Of a stretch of 64,000 nucleotides of DNA, positions 33,450 through 44,389 are shown in pieces; position 1 is the first letter of the stretch; every line of letters begins with the position of its first letter. The DNA is taken from the NCBI GenBank assembly GCA_022376925.1, contig JAIOJX010000030.1, positions 169,937,298 through 170,001,297 of the forward strand, read 5' to 3'. The notes beneath the pieces are model-generated. The model saw only the letters and a list, made by a program, of their open reading frames with translations. It ran no database searches and was not told the origin of the DNA. The position numbers and the translations under genes were made by a program. This stretch comes from Tragulus kanchil. Lineage: Eukaryota; Chordata; Mammalia; Artiodactyla; Tragulidae.

Positions 33450-33655
33450 TGTAACGGCCAAGAGTAGGAGCTCTGGGGACAGCTCTACCATTGCTAGTTG
33501 TGGAACTTGGCCAAGCTTCTTTCCCCTCTTTCATAAACTAGGAGTACAGCAGTAACTGCCTCATAGCATTGTTTTGAGGCTGAAAGTGGCTAATGTGTTT
33601 AAAGTACTTAGGTAGTACCTAGTGCATAGTGAACACTCAATAAATGTCAGGTTTC
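33450..33655 (+). mobile_element. MIR SINE
   Basis: Forward MIR: taggagctctggggacagc, tagttgtggaacttggccaa, ctgcctcatagcattgtttt, tacctagtgcatagtgaaca, ctcaataaatgtcag. It is intact here but was destroyed in the first D11 copy by the junction. Confidence 0.82.
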
Positions 33656-34879
33656 TTTTTTAAGTAGCACATATGGTATTCATTATCCTCAAGAAAAATA
33701 GGCTCCGCGGAAATATAAGCAGATTGAAAAGTTCAGATAAATCCATGGATCCATGCTTGAAATATTAAAGAAAATAGGATACTTGGGGGTACAGAATACA
33801 GTCTTCATAGGCATTTTTCTCCACTTGGGAATGAAGGGTACAGAGGATGTGTTCGAGCTGCTGGACCCTGCTGTCTTTGCCTGGCTGCATCTTGTCTATT
33901 GAAATACGTACCTGGGACTTTTTCTGCTGCCCTAACTTCTCTAAATCTAGGGGAAATTCCTTAGGGAATGTGTTACTAGATCTTGCTCTTCTCATCTGTA
34001 CAGTTCTTCCTCACTCCTGGAGTGGAACCTCAATGCTTTAGTCCTAACTTCAAGTGGCAGCTTCCCCTGGAATACATTAGGGAGAGGAAATGGGGGGATT
34101 CAAAGTGTCCGATGAGAGGCATGGATTTAGAGCCATGTTTCTTGAAATCTAGAGATGAAAAAGTTTGGAAGAAAGCTTCTCTTGATTGCTGCCTGAGGCT
34201 GTGGCAAGCACAAAGTGATACACTGCTGTATCCCACCTAGTCACCCAGCACTCAGTGGTAAGCTTCAGTACCCAAAGTATCACCATGGGATTTAAGCCCC
34301 AAGCTGCCACTGGGATCTGGTCTGCACTGAGGACTCTAGTGGTCCAGGAAAAGCCAAGTGCAAAATGCTACATAGATGTATGGATAGAGAATACAATAGA
34401 CACAAAACAAAGCTCCCACTCAAGGTAAGCCTACAGTTCCAAATTCCAAAACACATGGGAGGAAAACTATTCCTAAGAAAAAGGAGAAAGAAAGAAAGAA
34501 ATATAGCTGGCACAGTCAACTATAGGGAAATGAATTCATTTCAGACTATAAGAAATAGGAGCTAAAGCTAATGATGTCTGCAAAATATCTGTGAGGCGAA
34601 CACTCAAAGGACTGAAGAAAGGAATGGAATATACCAAAAAAATGAGAATAAGTGAAATAAAAATAAGTGGGAAAAAACAATAGCATAGAAAATTTAAAAA
34701 AAATTAGAAATCAGGAAATACATAGTTTTGAATTTCTTAATAAAGCCACAGTATTTTTTTTTTAAAATCAATCCCAGTATTGAGCATTGGGATATACTTA
34801 GTACTGGCCATAACTGAAGAAAGGACTGTTGGATTAGAAATTGGTACTGGAGTTCATCAGGAACCCAGCTCAGGGTGAG
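33656..34879. other. No gene or clear repeat seen
   Basis: One of the longer stretches without a duplication. Mixed to AT-rich, with a GAAA-rich run near 34485-34500. Frames on both strands (for example minus 33765-33995) are unrecognised. Confidence 0.45.
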
Positions 34880-35290
34880 AAATTAAAACTATGAAAGACA
34901 AGTTAAGAGACATAGAGAGTAGATCAAAAGGCTCTAATATATGTCAGGGTTTCAGAAGAAGGGACTAGAGGAGATGAATGAGAAGCGAAATTTGATAAGA
35001 TAGTGAATGCACATTTCCCCATAACCAAACAAAGACATGAGTTCTAGCGTTGAAAAAAGCAGCCATGAGTGACAAAAACAAACTCACATCTAAACATATT
35101 GTAGCACAACTTCAGAACCTCAGGAACACAGACAAACTCTTAAAAGCTCTGCAGAGAAAAGTCAAATTACTTGCAAAGGAGTAACAAGTAGCCCAACAGC
35201 AGACTTCTCATCAGCAACAGCAGCTGCCAGAAGATGGTGAAGAAGCGCCTTCAGAAAAGCTGAGCAAGTGCGACTGTCAGCGCAGAAGCT
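34880..35290 (+). mobile_element. Possible ancient L1 (ORF1-side) fossil
   Basis: A-rich sequence with the feel of L1 ORF1 3' region in forward orientation: catctaaacatattgtagca, acacagacaaactcttaaaa, gctctgcagagaaaagtcaa, cagcagacttctcatcagca, gcagctgccagaagatgg. Heavily decayed with many stops. Family uncertain (L1M or HAL1 type). Confidence 0.5.
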
Positions 35291-35720
35291 GCAGCTCAGC
35301 TAAACCCGCACTCAGGAGTGAGGGTGAGAAGCATCTCCAGATACCGGAAGAAAGTTTAGTACACACTGATGCTTGCTGAAAGAAATACTGACTTTATCGA
35401 GAAGAAAAGTGAGATAACATATTGAGACCAAAAAATGACACTCAGAAAAAACCTGAGCCTAGGAATTGGCAAAATAGTTTGATCACAAATTCACATAGCC
35501 ATTGATTAAGTTTTTAAAAAGTGCAAGGTCAAAACTTTTGTGCAAAAAAAAAAAGAAAGAAAGTGCAGAGAGGGCAGTTTCCACTCCCTTTCGTCTGACT
35601 GTTGCCATGTAGGAAATAGGCCCAGTGTTTCCAGATCACTTGTCTCTTAAGGCAAGCCACAAAGCCAGAACTTTTATGTGAGATCTCCTGAGTTTTAAGG
35701 GTTTGCAACAAATTCAGTAA

Positions 35721-36057
35721 TTTTTTTTTTTTTTAAAGATTTATTTGTTTATTTATTTTGGGCGGGGGTCGGGTTGGTGAGGGAGGGGAGCGGGCGGGCC
35801 ACTTCTATTGGTCTTCCATTTCTCTATTTTTCATCCGTCTTTGTCCTTTGGCTCCTGTGGGCCTCCCATCGCAGTGGCGCCTGTCGCTGCAGAGTGCTGG
35901 CTCTGGGCGCATGCACGCGCCAGAGCTCCGGTTCGTTAATTGGACACATCAGTCCAGCCGCTCCGCGGCACGTGGAATCTTCCCAGGCCAGGGCTCGAAC
36001 CGGCGCCCCTTGCACTGCAAGGCGGTGTCCTTACCCACTGGACCACCAGGGGAAGCC
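35721..36057 (-). mobile_element. CHR-like tRNA-derived SINE, full length, young
   Basis: Reverse CHR-like SINE, full structure with T run, (ATTT)n, G-rich segment and intact tRNA-like end (B-box equivalent on plus: gggctcgaac). Target-site duplication aaattcagtaattttt at 35710 and 36058. Confidence 0.93.
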
Positions 36058-36332
36058 CAAATTCAGTAATTTTTAGCACACCAAGCTCTTTAACACTTTG
36101 TAGATTCAAGAAAACCTCAGCGATAACTAGTGCATAACACTGCACAGTCATTCAGTCTGCAACTGGTGACCTTGGGTACAGGCAATGCTTAAATGTCCCT
36201 TTGGCTCTCTTGTCTCTACACGTGAACAGAGATGTTTTCTCAGGGGAGGTGGTGCTTGGCCTGAGAATCGAAGGACGGATGGAATTTTTAATTAAGTGGA
36301 GAAGAGCAGAAAGGGCACTTGATTTTCTTTCT

Positions 36333-36458
36333 TGGCAATGCTGTGCAACCTGCAGGATCTTAGTTCCCCAACCAGGGATTGTTGTTCTTCCTGCAGAGAG
36401 ATCACTCCCTCACATTGGAAGCATGGTATCATAACCCTTGGACCAGCTACGTCCCAGA
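36333..36458 (-). mobile_element. Eroded CHR/tRNA-type SINE
   Basis: Weak match to the tRNA-proximal end of a CHR SINE in reverse: cctgcaggatcttagttccc, caaccagggattg, cataacccttggaccagc. Probably an early artiodactyl copy. Confidence 0.6.
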
Positions 36459-36830
36459 AAGGGCACTTGAGACCTTGAGGTGGGAGTGCATCTGCAGTGG
36501 CTCAGGAAATACTTCAGGGACAGTGGGTTTTGGGAGGAGGTGAGGTTGGTTGGGGCCAGAGATGGTTGACTGTTGTCCTGAATCCTTGTGTCCTCCTTCA
36601 GATTTGGAAGCTGGTCTATTTTGAGTCACATAGTTTAGTGTCTTACATCATTCGCCAGGGAGAGCATTGGTAATGCAGAGAGGGCAGTTTCCACTCCCTT
36701 TCGTCTGACTGTTGCCATGTAGGAAATAGGCCCAGTGTTTCCAGATCACTTGTCTCTTAAGGCAAGCCACAAAGCCAGAACTTTTATGTGAGATCTCCTG
36801 AGTTTTAAGGGTTTGCAACAAATTCAGTAA

Positions 36831-37163
36831 TTTTTTTTTTAAAGATTTATTTGTTTATTTATTTTGGGCGGGGGTCGGGTTGGTGAGGGAGGGGAGCGGG
36901 CGGGCCACTTCTATTGGTCTTCCATTTCTCTATTTTTCATCCGTCTTTGTCCTTTGGCTCCTGTGGGCCTCCCATCGCAGTGGCGCCTGTCGCTGCAGAG
37001 TGCTGGCTCTGGGCGCATGCACGCGCCAGAGCTCCGGTTCGTTAATTGGACACATCAGTCCAGCCGCTCCGCGGCACGTGGAATCTTCCCAGGCCAGGGC
37101 TCGAACCGGCGCCCCTTGCACTGCAAGGCGGTGTCCTTACCCACTGGACCACCAGGGGAAGCC
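36831..37163 (-). mobile_element. CHR-like SINE, D12 second copy
   Basis: Duplicate of 35721-36057 with a shorter T run. Confidence 0.93.
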
Positions 37164-37438
37164 CAAATTCAGTAATTTTTAGCACACCAAGCTCTTTAAC
37201 ACTTTGTAGATTCAAGAAAACCTCAGCGATAACTAGTGCATAACACTGCACAGTCATTCAGTCTGCAACTGGTGACCTTGGGTACAGGCAATGCTTAAAT
37301 GTCCCTTTGGCTCTCTTGTCTCTACACGTGAACAGAGATGTTTTCTCAGGGGAGGTGGTGCTTGGCCTGAGAATCGAAGGACGGATGGAATTTTTAATTA
37401 AGTGGAGAAGAGCAGAAAGGGCACTTGATTTTCTTTCT

Positions 37439-37564
37439 TGGCAATGCTGTGCAACCTGCAGGATCTTAGTTCCCCAACCAGGGATTGTTGTTCTTCCTGC
37501 AGAGAGATCACTCCCTCACATTGGAAGCATGGTATCATAACCCTTGGACCAGCTACGTCCCAGA
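37439..37564 (-). mobile_element. Eroded CHR-type SINE, D12 second copy
   Basis: Duplicate of 36333-36458. Confidence 0.6.
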
Positions 37565-37789
37565 AAGGGCACTTGAGACCTTGAGGTGGGAGTGCATCTG
37601 CAGTGGCTCAGGAAATACTTCAGGGACAGTGGGTTTTGGGAGGAGGTGAGGTTGGTTGGGGCCAGAGATGGTTGACTGTTGTCCTGAATCCTTGTGTCCT
37701 CCTTCAGATTTGGAAGCTGGTCTATTTTGAGTCACATAGTTTAGTGTCTTACATCATTCCCCAGGGAGAGCAGTGGTGAGTAAATGAGC

Positions 37790-38649
37790 ACTACTTGGTA
37801 ATGAGGGTGAGAACACCAATGAAAACGGCAAGAAGGAGACCTCTAGGGACATCTGGGAGATTATGTGGTGTGATAGGATGCTTCCCAAGGAGCTACGTTA
37901 TGTGTCAGCTGGTCCTTTAATTAGAAACAGTGATCTCAAAAGCATGGCTGCAGTGTGGTAATTCACATGGACTTCTCAATAGCTTGAGTCTCCGACTCTT
38001 GAGTTTTTTCTAAATGACAGTGTTGCAATGCTCTGAACCAGTTGGTTTCTTTGAAATATAAACCAGCTAAACAAATAGAAGGGATGTTTGTGGGTGTGGT
38101 GGACAGAAGCTGGGTCGTGAATCAGGAGACCCTAGTTTTAGTCCGGTTCTCGTCATCAACTCCTTTGAAGGCAGAGCCCATCCTACAGGTGTTTAGATCC
38201 CAAAGTCAACCTTTAAGTCACGTCAGTCCCTCATGTTGCCCTTAAAATGGAATGTATATGATATAGTGTGTGTAACATTACACAGTAATGTGTGTATATG
38301 TTTAATGTATAAGGTACCATGAGTAGAATTCACATAACAAAATAATTTATTATTTAAACTCTCATTTTATCACTCTTTTTTTTTTGCAAAATGCATATTT
38401 TGAACTGGATTGTATAACCTTGAGTATAAAAAGGTCATTGTTTGAGGTCTCACTAAAATGAAATGAGTGGCCCAGATAATTTACAAGCTCCCATTCAGCT
38501 CAAAACCATTAACTTTTTTTTTTTTTTAACACTGTGGTTGCGTTTCCTTGATGCAGGTAGCAGTGTCGAATGTGGTTAAGGACACACATTGTGTGTCTGG
38601 CTGACTGAGTACTCATTTTGATTTTACTCTTGCTTAATTGGCTGGCTCT
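37790..38649. other. No gene or clear repeat seen
   Basis: AT-rich unique sequence with a T run near 38515 and tgtgtgtaacattacacag near 38265. Repeated at 38905-39764. Confidence 0.45.
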
Positions 38650-38790
38650 GTCAAAGTATGTCTTGGTTTTGTTCTTTTAAACTCTGCAAAGTAGAGGTAA
38701 TAGTATCTGCCTCATAGGGATGCTGTGAAGCTTAAATGAGTCTTGTACATGTTTACAAGAGTGCCTGGCACATAGTTATTGCTCAGTAAA
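38650..38790 (+). mobile_element. MIR SINE, first of three copies
   Basis: Forward MIR 3' half: gtagaggtaatagtatctgc, tcatagggatgctgtgaagc, gagtgcctggcacatagtta, ttgctcagtaaa. Confidence 0.8.
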
Positions 38791-39764
38791 CTGTTGTCCT
38801 GAATCCTTGTGTCCTCCTTCAGATTTGGAAGCTGGTCTATTTTGAGTCACATAGTTTAGTGTCTTACATCATTCCCCAGGGAGAGCAGTGGTGAGTAAAT
38901 GAGCACTACTTGGTAATGAGGGTGAGAACACCAATGAAAACGGCAAGAAGGAGACCTCTAGGGACATCTGGGAGATTATGTGGTGTGATAGGATGCTTCC
39001 CAAGGAGCTACGTTATGTGTCAGCTGGTCCTTTAATTAGAAACAGTGATCTCAAAAGCATGGCTGCAGTGTGGTAATTCACATGGACTTCTCAATAGCTT
39101 GAGTCTCCGACTCTTGAGTTTTTTCTAAATGACAGTGTTGCAATGCTCTGAACCAGTTGGTTTCTTTGAAATATAAACCAGCTAAACAAATAGAAGGGAT
39201 GTTTGTGGGTGTGGTGGACAGAAGCTGGGTCGTGAATCAGGAGACCCTAGTTTTAGTCCGGTTCTCGTCATCAACTCCTTTGAAGGCAGAGCCCATCCTA
39301 CAGGTGTTTAGATCCCAAAGTCAACCTTTAAGTCACGTCAGTCCCTCATGTTGCCCTTAAAATGGAATGTATATGATATAGTGTGTGTAACATTACACAG
39401 TAATGTGTGTATATGTTTAATGTATAAGGTACCATGAGTAGAATTCACATAACAAAATAATTTATTATTTAAACTCTCATTTTATCACTCTTTTTTTTTT
39501 GCAAAATGCATATTTTGAACTGGATTGTATAACCTTGAGTATAAAAAGGTCATTGTTTGAGGTCTCACTAAAATGAAATGAGTGGCCCAGATAATTTACA
39601 AGCTCCCATTCAGCTCAAAACCATTAACTTTTTTTTTTTTTTAACACTGTGGTTGCGTTTCCTTGATGCAGGTAGCAGTGTCGAATGTGGTTAAGGACAC
39701 ACATTGTGTGTCTGGCTGACTGAGTACTCATTTTGATTTTACTCTTGCTTAATTGGCTGGCTCT

Positions 39765-39905
39765 GTCAAAGTATGTCTTGGTTTTGTTCTTTTAAACTCT
39801 GCAAAGTAGAGGTAATAGTATCTGCCTCATAGGGATGCTGTGAAGCTTAAATGAGTCTTGTACATGTTTACAAGAGTGCCTGGCACATAGTTATTGCTCA
39901 GTAAA
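39765..39905 (+). mobile_element. MIR SINE, second of three copies
   Basis: Duplicate of 38650-38790. Confidence 0.8.
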
Positions 39906-39972
39906 TGTTTCTTCTTCTTCCTCCTCTACCTCCTCTCCTCCTTTCCCTCCTCCTGCACTTCCTCCTCCTTTT
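39906..39972 (+). repeat. Pyrimidine-rich tract (CTC/CTT)n
   Basis: Degenerate cttcttcttcctcctctacc-type run, C+T only for long stretches. Translated frames here are runs of Leu and Pro and are not coding. Repeated by D14 at 41035-41101. Confidence 0.85.
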
Positions 39973-40134
39973 TATTATTATGATGTTTGATTATTTGCAC
40001 AATACCATAGTAAGTGCTCTTAAGAATAAAAAACCTGGTATTCAAAGTCTAATCAGGTTTACTTGTGCTGACATACAGAGTTTATTGTAAGGATGCAGAG
40101 TTTATTGTAAGGATATGATATATGGCATTAGGAC

Positions 40135-40420
40135 TGTTGAGGGTGAGGTTCCCTGGGAAACAGGTGCTGAGATGGAGATTGGTATGCAGGGCATTTACTG
40201 GGGAGTCTGATTGGGGTCATCCCTGTGGAGATGGGGCCAAGCCAGAGGGATTGGCCAGAGGGAGCTGTTGAGCTCTGATGCAGTCCCAGTGAAGGCTTCA
40301 GCCCATTACATGGGACATTTTGGAACTTGGAGAGGCTCTTCACTATTGTCCTGGGTTGGAGCAAGGAGACCAGGTCTTTACATGAGATGCTGACCAGTCA
40401 TGCACATGGGTTGCCCCTGG
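40135..40420. mobile_element. Ancient interspersed repeat, unclassified
   Basis: Blocks ccctgggaaacaggtgctga, gcagggcatttactggggag and gttgagctctgatgcagtcc look like an old mammalian LTR-type repeat I cannot name with confidence. Repeated by D14 at 41264-41549. Confidence 0.4.
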
Positions 40421-40893
40421 AAGGAACGTAATCTTGGGCAAGGTGGTGTTCTTCAGTCTTCAGAGGGACTGGCAGCTGAGGATTTCTGGAAGCCAGCTGC
40501 TCGGGGAGGTGAAGCTGTCCTTCCTGAAGGAGAATCTGTTGATTGATTCTATGTCCCCACCAGTGCCCAGGGGCTGAGAGCTAAATTAAGCCCAATCCTT
40601 CCAAAGTTGGAGTGGGGAGATTAGAAATGGAGGCCACGCTGCTCATTTCTCAGGAGCAGTGTCTCTGCTTCTCTCTGCCCCATTCTCCTGCCTCTCTCTG
40701 ACCACAGGCTTTCTTACCTGCTCACTTTGCTTAGGGTCCACGAAGGCCACCAGCTAGCTCAGAGCCTGCATGGCTTAGTGGTTGCGTTTCCTTGATGCAG
40801 GTAGCAGTGTCGAATGTGGTTAAGGACACACATTGTGTGTCTGGCTGACTGAGTACTCATTTTGATTTTACTCTTGCTTAATTGGCTGGCTCT

Positions 40894-41034
40894 GTCAAAG
40901 TATGTCTTGGTTTTGTTCTTTTAAACTCTGCAAAGTAGAGGTAATAGTATCTGCCTCATAGGGATGCTGTGAAGCTTAAATGAGTCTTGTACATGTTTAC
41001 AAGAGTGCCTGGCACATAGTTATTGCTCAGTAAA
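40894..41034 (+). mobile_element. MIR SINE, third of three copies
   Basis: Duplicate of 39765-39905 through D14. Confidence 0.8.
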
Positions 41035-41101
41035 TGTTTCTTCTTCTTCCTCCTCTACCTCCTCTCCTCCTTTCCCTCCTCCTGCACTTCCTCCTCCTTT
41101 T
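41035..41101 (+). repeat. Pyrimidine-rich tract, D14 second copy
   Basis: Duplicate of 39906-39972. Confidence 0.85.
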
Positions 41102-41263
41102 TATTATTATGATGTTTGATTATTTGCACAATACCATAGTAAGTGCTCTTAAGAATAAAAAACCTGGTATTCAAAGTCTAATCAGGTTTACTTGTGCTGA
41201 CATACAGAGTTTATTGTAAGGATGCAGAGTTTATTGTAAGGATATGATATATGGCATTAGGAC

Positions 41264-41549
41264 TGTTGAGGGTGAGGTTCCCTGGGAAACAGGTGCTGAG
41301 ATGGAGATTGGTATGCAGGGCATTTACTGGGGAGTCTGATTGGGGTCATCCCTGTGGAGATGGGGCCAAGCCAGAGGGATTGGCCAGAGGGAGCTGTTGA
41401 GCTCTGATGCAGTCCCAGTGAAGGCTTCAGCCCATTACATGGGACATTTTGGAACTTGGAGAGGCTCTTCACTATTGTCCTGGGTTGGAGCAAGGAGACC
41501 AGGTCTTTACATGAGATGCTGACCAGTCATGCACATGGGTTGCCCCTGG
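41264..41549. mobile_element. Ancient repeat, D14 second copy
   Basis: Duplicate of 40135-40420. Confidence 0.4.
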
Positions 41550-42114
41550 AAGGAACGTAATCTTGGGCAAGGTGGTGTTCTTCAGTCTTCAGAGGGACTG
41601 GCAGCTGAGGATTTCTGGAAGCCAGCTGCTCGGGGAGGTGAAGCTGTCCTTCCTGAAGGAGAATCTGTTGATTGATTCTATGTCCCCACCAGTGCCCAGG
41701 GGCTGAGAGCTAAATTAAGCCCAATCCTTCCAAAGTTGGAGTGGGGAGATTAGAAATGGAGGCCACGCTGCTCATTTCTCAGGAGCAGTGTCTCTGCTTC
41801 TCTCTGCCCCATTCTCCTGCCTCTCTCTGACCACAGGCTTTCTTACCTGCTCACTTTGCTTAGGGTCCACGAAGGCCACCAGCTAGCTCAGAGCCTGCAT
41901 GGCTTTAAGGCTCCAGTGCCCATCACGACTTCCCTCAACCCTTGTGTTTTAGTTCAGTGTATGAGAGAGACTGGCTGGCTTCAGCCAGCCTGTCAGTGAA
42001 CACTCTCTTGCCACCTCCAGCTTGGATCACCATCCACTGCTGGTCCAGTCACTGAGTGGTCAGCTGGCATATTTTACCTCTTCTATCTAGGGGCTGTGGT
42101 CAGGTTAGGCACCA

Positions 42115-42280
42115 TCAAACATGTCTATGGGACTCTTAGGAGCACCTCTGACATGCCAGGTGGTATTCAAGGTACAGGCACTACTGCAGAAAACCCAGCC
42201 AACAACAGCTTCATGGAGAGTATTTTCTATTGTAGGGAGGCTGACTGTGAAGAAATAAATAAGATCCGATCCAGGCAGGG
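42115..42280. mobile_element. Probable ancient repeat fragment
   Basis: Old mammalian repeat look: gacatgccaggtggtattca, aggtacaggcactactgcag, gaagaaataaataagatcc. Too diverged to name. The 127-codon plus frame (42096-42479) runs through it and is probably chance. Confidence 0.4.
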
Positions 42281-42639
42281 CTTGGAGACTGAGAACAGCA
42301 CTTCCATGGGGGCACAGGCAGTGATGTGCCCCGGGAGAAGGATGAGCTCCTGGTGGTGTCATCTTCTCTCTCCCTTGCAGCTTCATATATTTCCTTCGGA
42401 CTGGCTCCCCATTGCTTCCATCTCCTCATTTCCAAACCTGGCCTGTCTTTCAGCAGCAGCCGCATCTTTATTACCATAGCTTTCTCACCACAGCTTTCTC
42501 CTGAGCTCCCTGCTGGCCATCCTTTCGGCAGTGCAACCTCACTGTGTCTGGCAGCCTCAGCCCGCAAACCAGCAACTCTCCCGTCTTTCCTCCTGTAGCA
42601 GAGTTCCCAGTCAGCCTCACAGACGGAAACCTTAGGATG

Positions 42640-43085
42640 ACCCTCGGCTCTGCTCTTCCCATCTACTTCCAGTCGTTTGGAGTCTGTTTGTCACATCTGT
42701 CTGCTCTTTTCCAACCGGTTCTGGCAGGATCCTCTTGGCTTCAGTCTCTCCTTTCCAGCCCATTAGTTGGTCAGATTGATATTCCTGAAATGCACCCCTG
42801 ATGTCCGTTCTTTGACTCAGTTCTCTTCTAGATAAAGTTCAACCTCCTCCTCGTGGTGTCTCAGAACCTCCTCCACCTGGCTCCAGCTTGCCTGTCCAGC
42901 TGCCCAGCTGCCCTTCTACTTCCCTGTTGTTGATGGCTCTGCTCCAGGCACCCAGAAAGTGTCCCTAGGTTGGTTCCAGACTTCCCTACCTGCACACCTT
43001 TGGGTGGTTCCTTCCTTGTCTAGACCTTTTCCCTCATTTTTCTTGATCCTTGGCCTTTTTTCTTTCTTTTTAGAAGCCCATCTTG
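42640..43085 (+). mobile_element. L2 LINE fragment
   Basis: Forward L2 landmarks: gaccctcggctctgctcttc, gattgatattcctgaaatgc, ctagataaagttcaacctcc, cctccacctggctccagctt, cctacctgcacacctttggg. Non-coding. The 3' end is garbled by the D15 junction. Confidence 0.75.
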
Positions 43086-43273
43086 GCCTCTTCTGAACTC
43101 TTGCTGTTTTAGTTCAGTGTATGAGAGAGACTGGCTGGCTTCAGCCAGCCTGTCAGTGAACACTCTCTTGCCACCTCCAGCTTGGATCACCATCCACTGC
43201 TGGTCCAGTCACTAGTGGTCAGCTGGCATATTTTACCTCTTCTATCTAGGGGCTGTGGTCAGGTTAGGCACCA

Positions 43274-43439
43274 TCAAACATGTCTATGGGACTCTTAGGA
43301 GCACCTCTGACATGCCAGGTGGTATTCAAGGTACAGGCACTACTGCAGAAAACCCAGCCAACAACAGCTTCATGGAGAGTATTTTCTATTGTAGGGAGGC
43401 TGACTGTGAAGAAATAAATAAGATCCGATCCAGGCAGGG
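43274..43439. mobile_element. Ancient repeat fragment, D15 second copy
   Basis: Duplicate of 42115-42280. Confidence 0.4.
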
Positions 43440-43798
43440 CTTGGAGACTGAGAACAGCACTTCCATGGGGGCACAGGCAGTGATGTGCCCCGGGAGAAGG
43501 ATGAGCTCCTGGTGGTGTCATCTTCTCTCTCCTTGCAGCTTCATATATTTCCTTCGGACTGGCTCCCCATTGCTTCCATCTCCTCATTTCCAAACCTGGC
43601 CTGTCTTTCAGCAGCAGCCGCATCTTTATTACCATAGCTTTCTCACCACAGCTTTCTCCTGAGCTCCCTGCTGGCCATCCTTTCGGCAGTGCAACCTCAC
43701 TGTGTCTGGCAGCCTCAGCCCGCAAACCAGCAACTCCCCCGTCTTTCCTCCTGTAGCAGAGTTCCCAGTCAGCCTCACAGACGGAAACCTTAGGATGA

Positions 43799-44300
43799 CC
43801 CTCGGCTCTGCTCTTCCCATCTACTTCCAGTCGTTTGGAGTCTGTTTGTCACATCTGTCTGCTCTTTTCCAACCGGTTCTGGCAGGATCCTCTTGGCTTC
43901 AGTCTCTCCTTTCCAGCCCATTAGTTGGTCAGATTGATATTCCTGAAATGCACCCCTGATGTCCGTTCTTTGACTCAGTTCTCTTCTAGATAAAGTTCAA
44001 CCTCCTCCTCGTGGTGTCTCAGAACCTCCTCCACCTGGCTCCAGCTTGCCTGTCCAGCTGCCCAGCTGCCCTTCTACTTCCCTGTTGTTGATGGCTCTGC
44101 TCCAGGCACCCAGAAAGTGTCCCTAGGTTGGTTCCAGACTTCCCTACCTGCACACCTTTGGGTGGTTCCTTCCTTGTCTAGACCTTTTCCCTCATTTTTC
44201 TTGATCCTTGGCTCTTCTTTCTTTTTAGAAGCTCTTCCTGTTCCTCACTCAGCCAGTAACAGCCCATCTTGGCCTCTTCTGAACTCTCCAGATTGCATCT
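43799..44300 (+). mobile_element. L2 LINE fragment, D15 second copy (intact end)
   Basis: Duplicate of 42640-43085, including the 32 bases missing from the first copy. Confidence 0.75.
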
Positions 44301-44304
44301 GAAT

Positions 44305-44382
44305 TTCACTTCTCCCCTCCCCTCTCCTCTCCTCCCCCTCCACTCCCCTCCCCTCTCCTTTCCTCCCTTTTCCTCTCCCGCT
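44305..44382 (+). repeat. Pyrimidine-rich tract (CTCCC)n
   Basis: Almost pure C+T with ctcccctcccctctcctctc-type repeats. The purine strand (GGGGA-rich) could form triplex or quadruplex structure. Confidence 0.85.
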
Positions 44383-44389
44383 TGTTAAC

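Larger units (their letters stand above)
31241..33533. repeat. Tandem duplication D11 (period 1,118-1,122 bp)
   Basis: First copy 31241-32362 and second copy 32363-33533. A G run in the SINE is four bases shorter in the second copy. The last 50 or so bases of the first copy (32313-32362) are a collapsed, garbled version of about 110 bases in the second (33423-33533). They share only the start (cttggtgtcc) and the end (caagcttctttccc). This is the clearest junction-side corruption in the window. Confidence 0.95.
35564..37786. repeat. Tandem duplication D12 (period 1,106-1,110 bp)
   Basis: First copy 35564-36673 and second copy 36674-37786. The SINE T run is shorter in the second copy. The first copy ends gagagcattggtaatgcag where the true sequence reads gagagcagtggtgagtaaatg, so the last dozen bases are compressed. 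Confidence 0.95.
37676..39905. repeat. Tandem duplication D13 (period 1,115 bp)
   Basis: First copy 37676-38790 and second copy 38791-39905. The join is direct (cagtaaactgttgtcc), where the true continuation is cagtaaatgtttcttc. A shared tgtt lies at the breakpoint. I saw no internal difference. Confidence 0.96.
39649..41905. repeat. Tandem duplication D14 (period 1,129 bp)
   Basis: First copy 39649-40777 and second copy 40778-41905. The unit overlaps D13, so 38534-38790, 39649-39905 and 40778-41034 are three copies of one 257-bp stretch. Junction tggcttagtgg; true continuation tggctttaagg. Confidence 0.95.
41945..44287. repeat. Tandem duplication D15 (period 1,159-1,160 bp)
   Basis: First copy 41945-43104 and second copy 43105-44287. 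Internal differences are one dinucleotide-scale deletion (cactgagtgg against cactagtgg) and one C. The first copy lacks about 32 bases near its end (present at 44232-44263), with altered flanks, then joins at ctcttgctgttttag. Apparent differences between the protein frames of the two copies all come from these indels. Confidence 0.95.

Noticed and set aside
39905..40090. Small leucine-rich membrane peptide frame (repeated at 41034)
   Set aside because: The Leu and Pro run is a translation of a CTC/CTT-rich tract, and the repeat is D14.
42096..43725. Two diverged paralogous genes at 42096 and 43255
   Set aside because: The frames differ only because of single-base indels between the two D15 copies, and they run through old repeat sequence.
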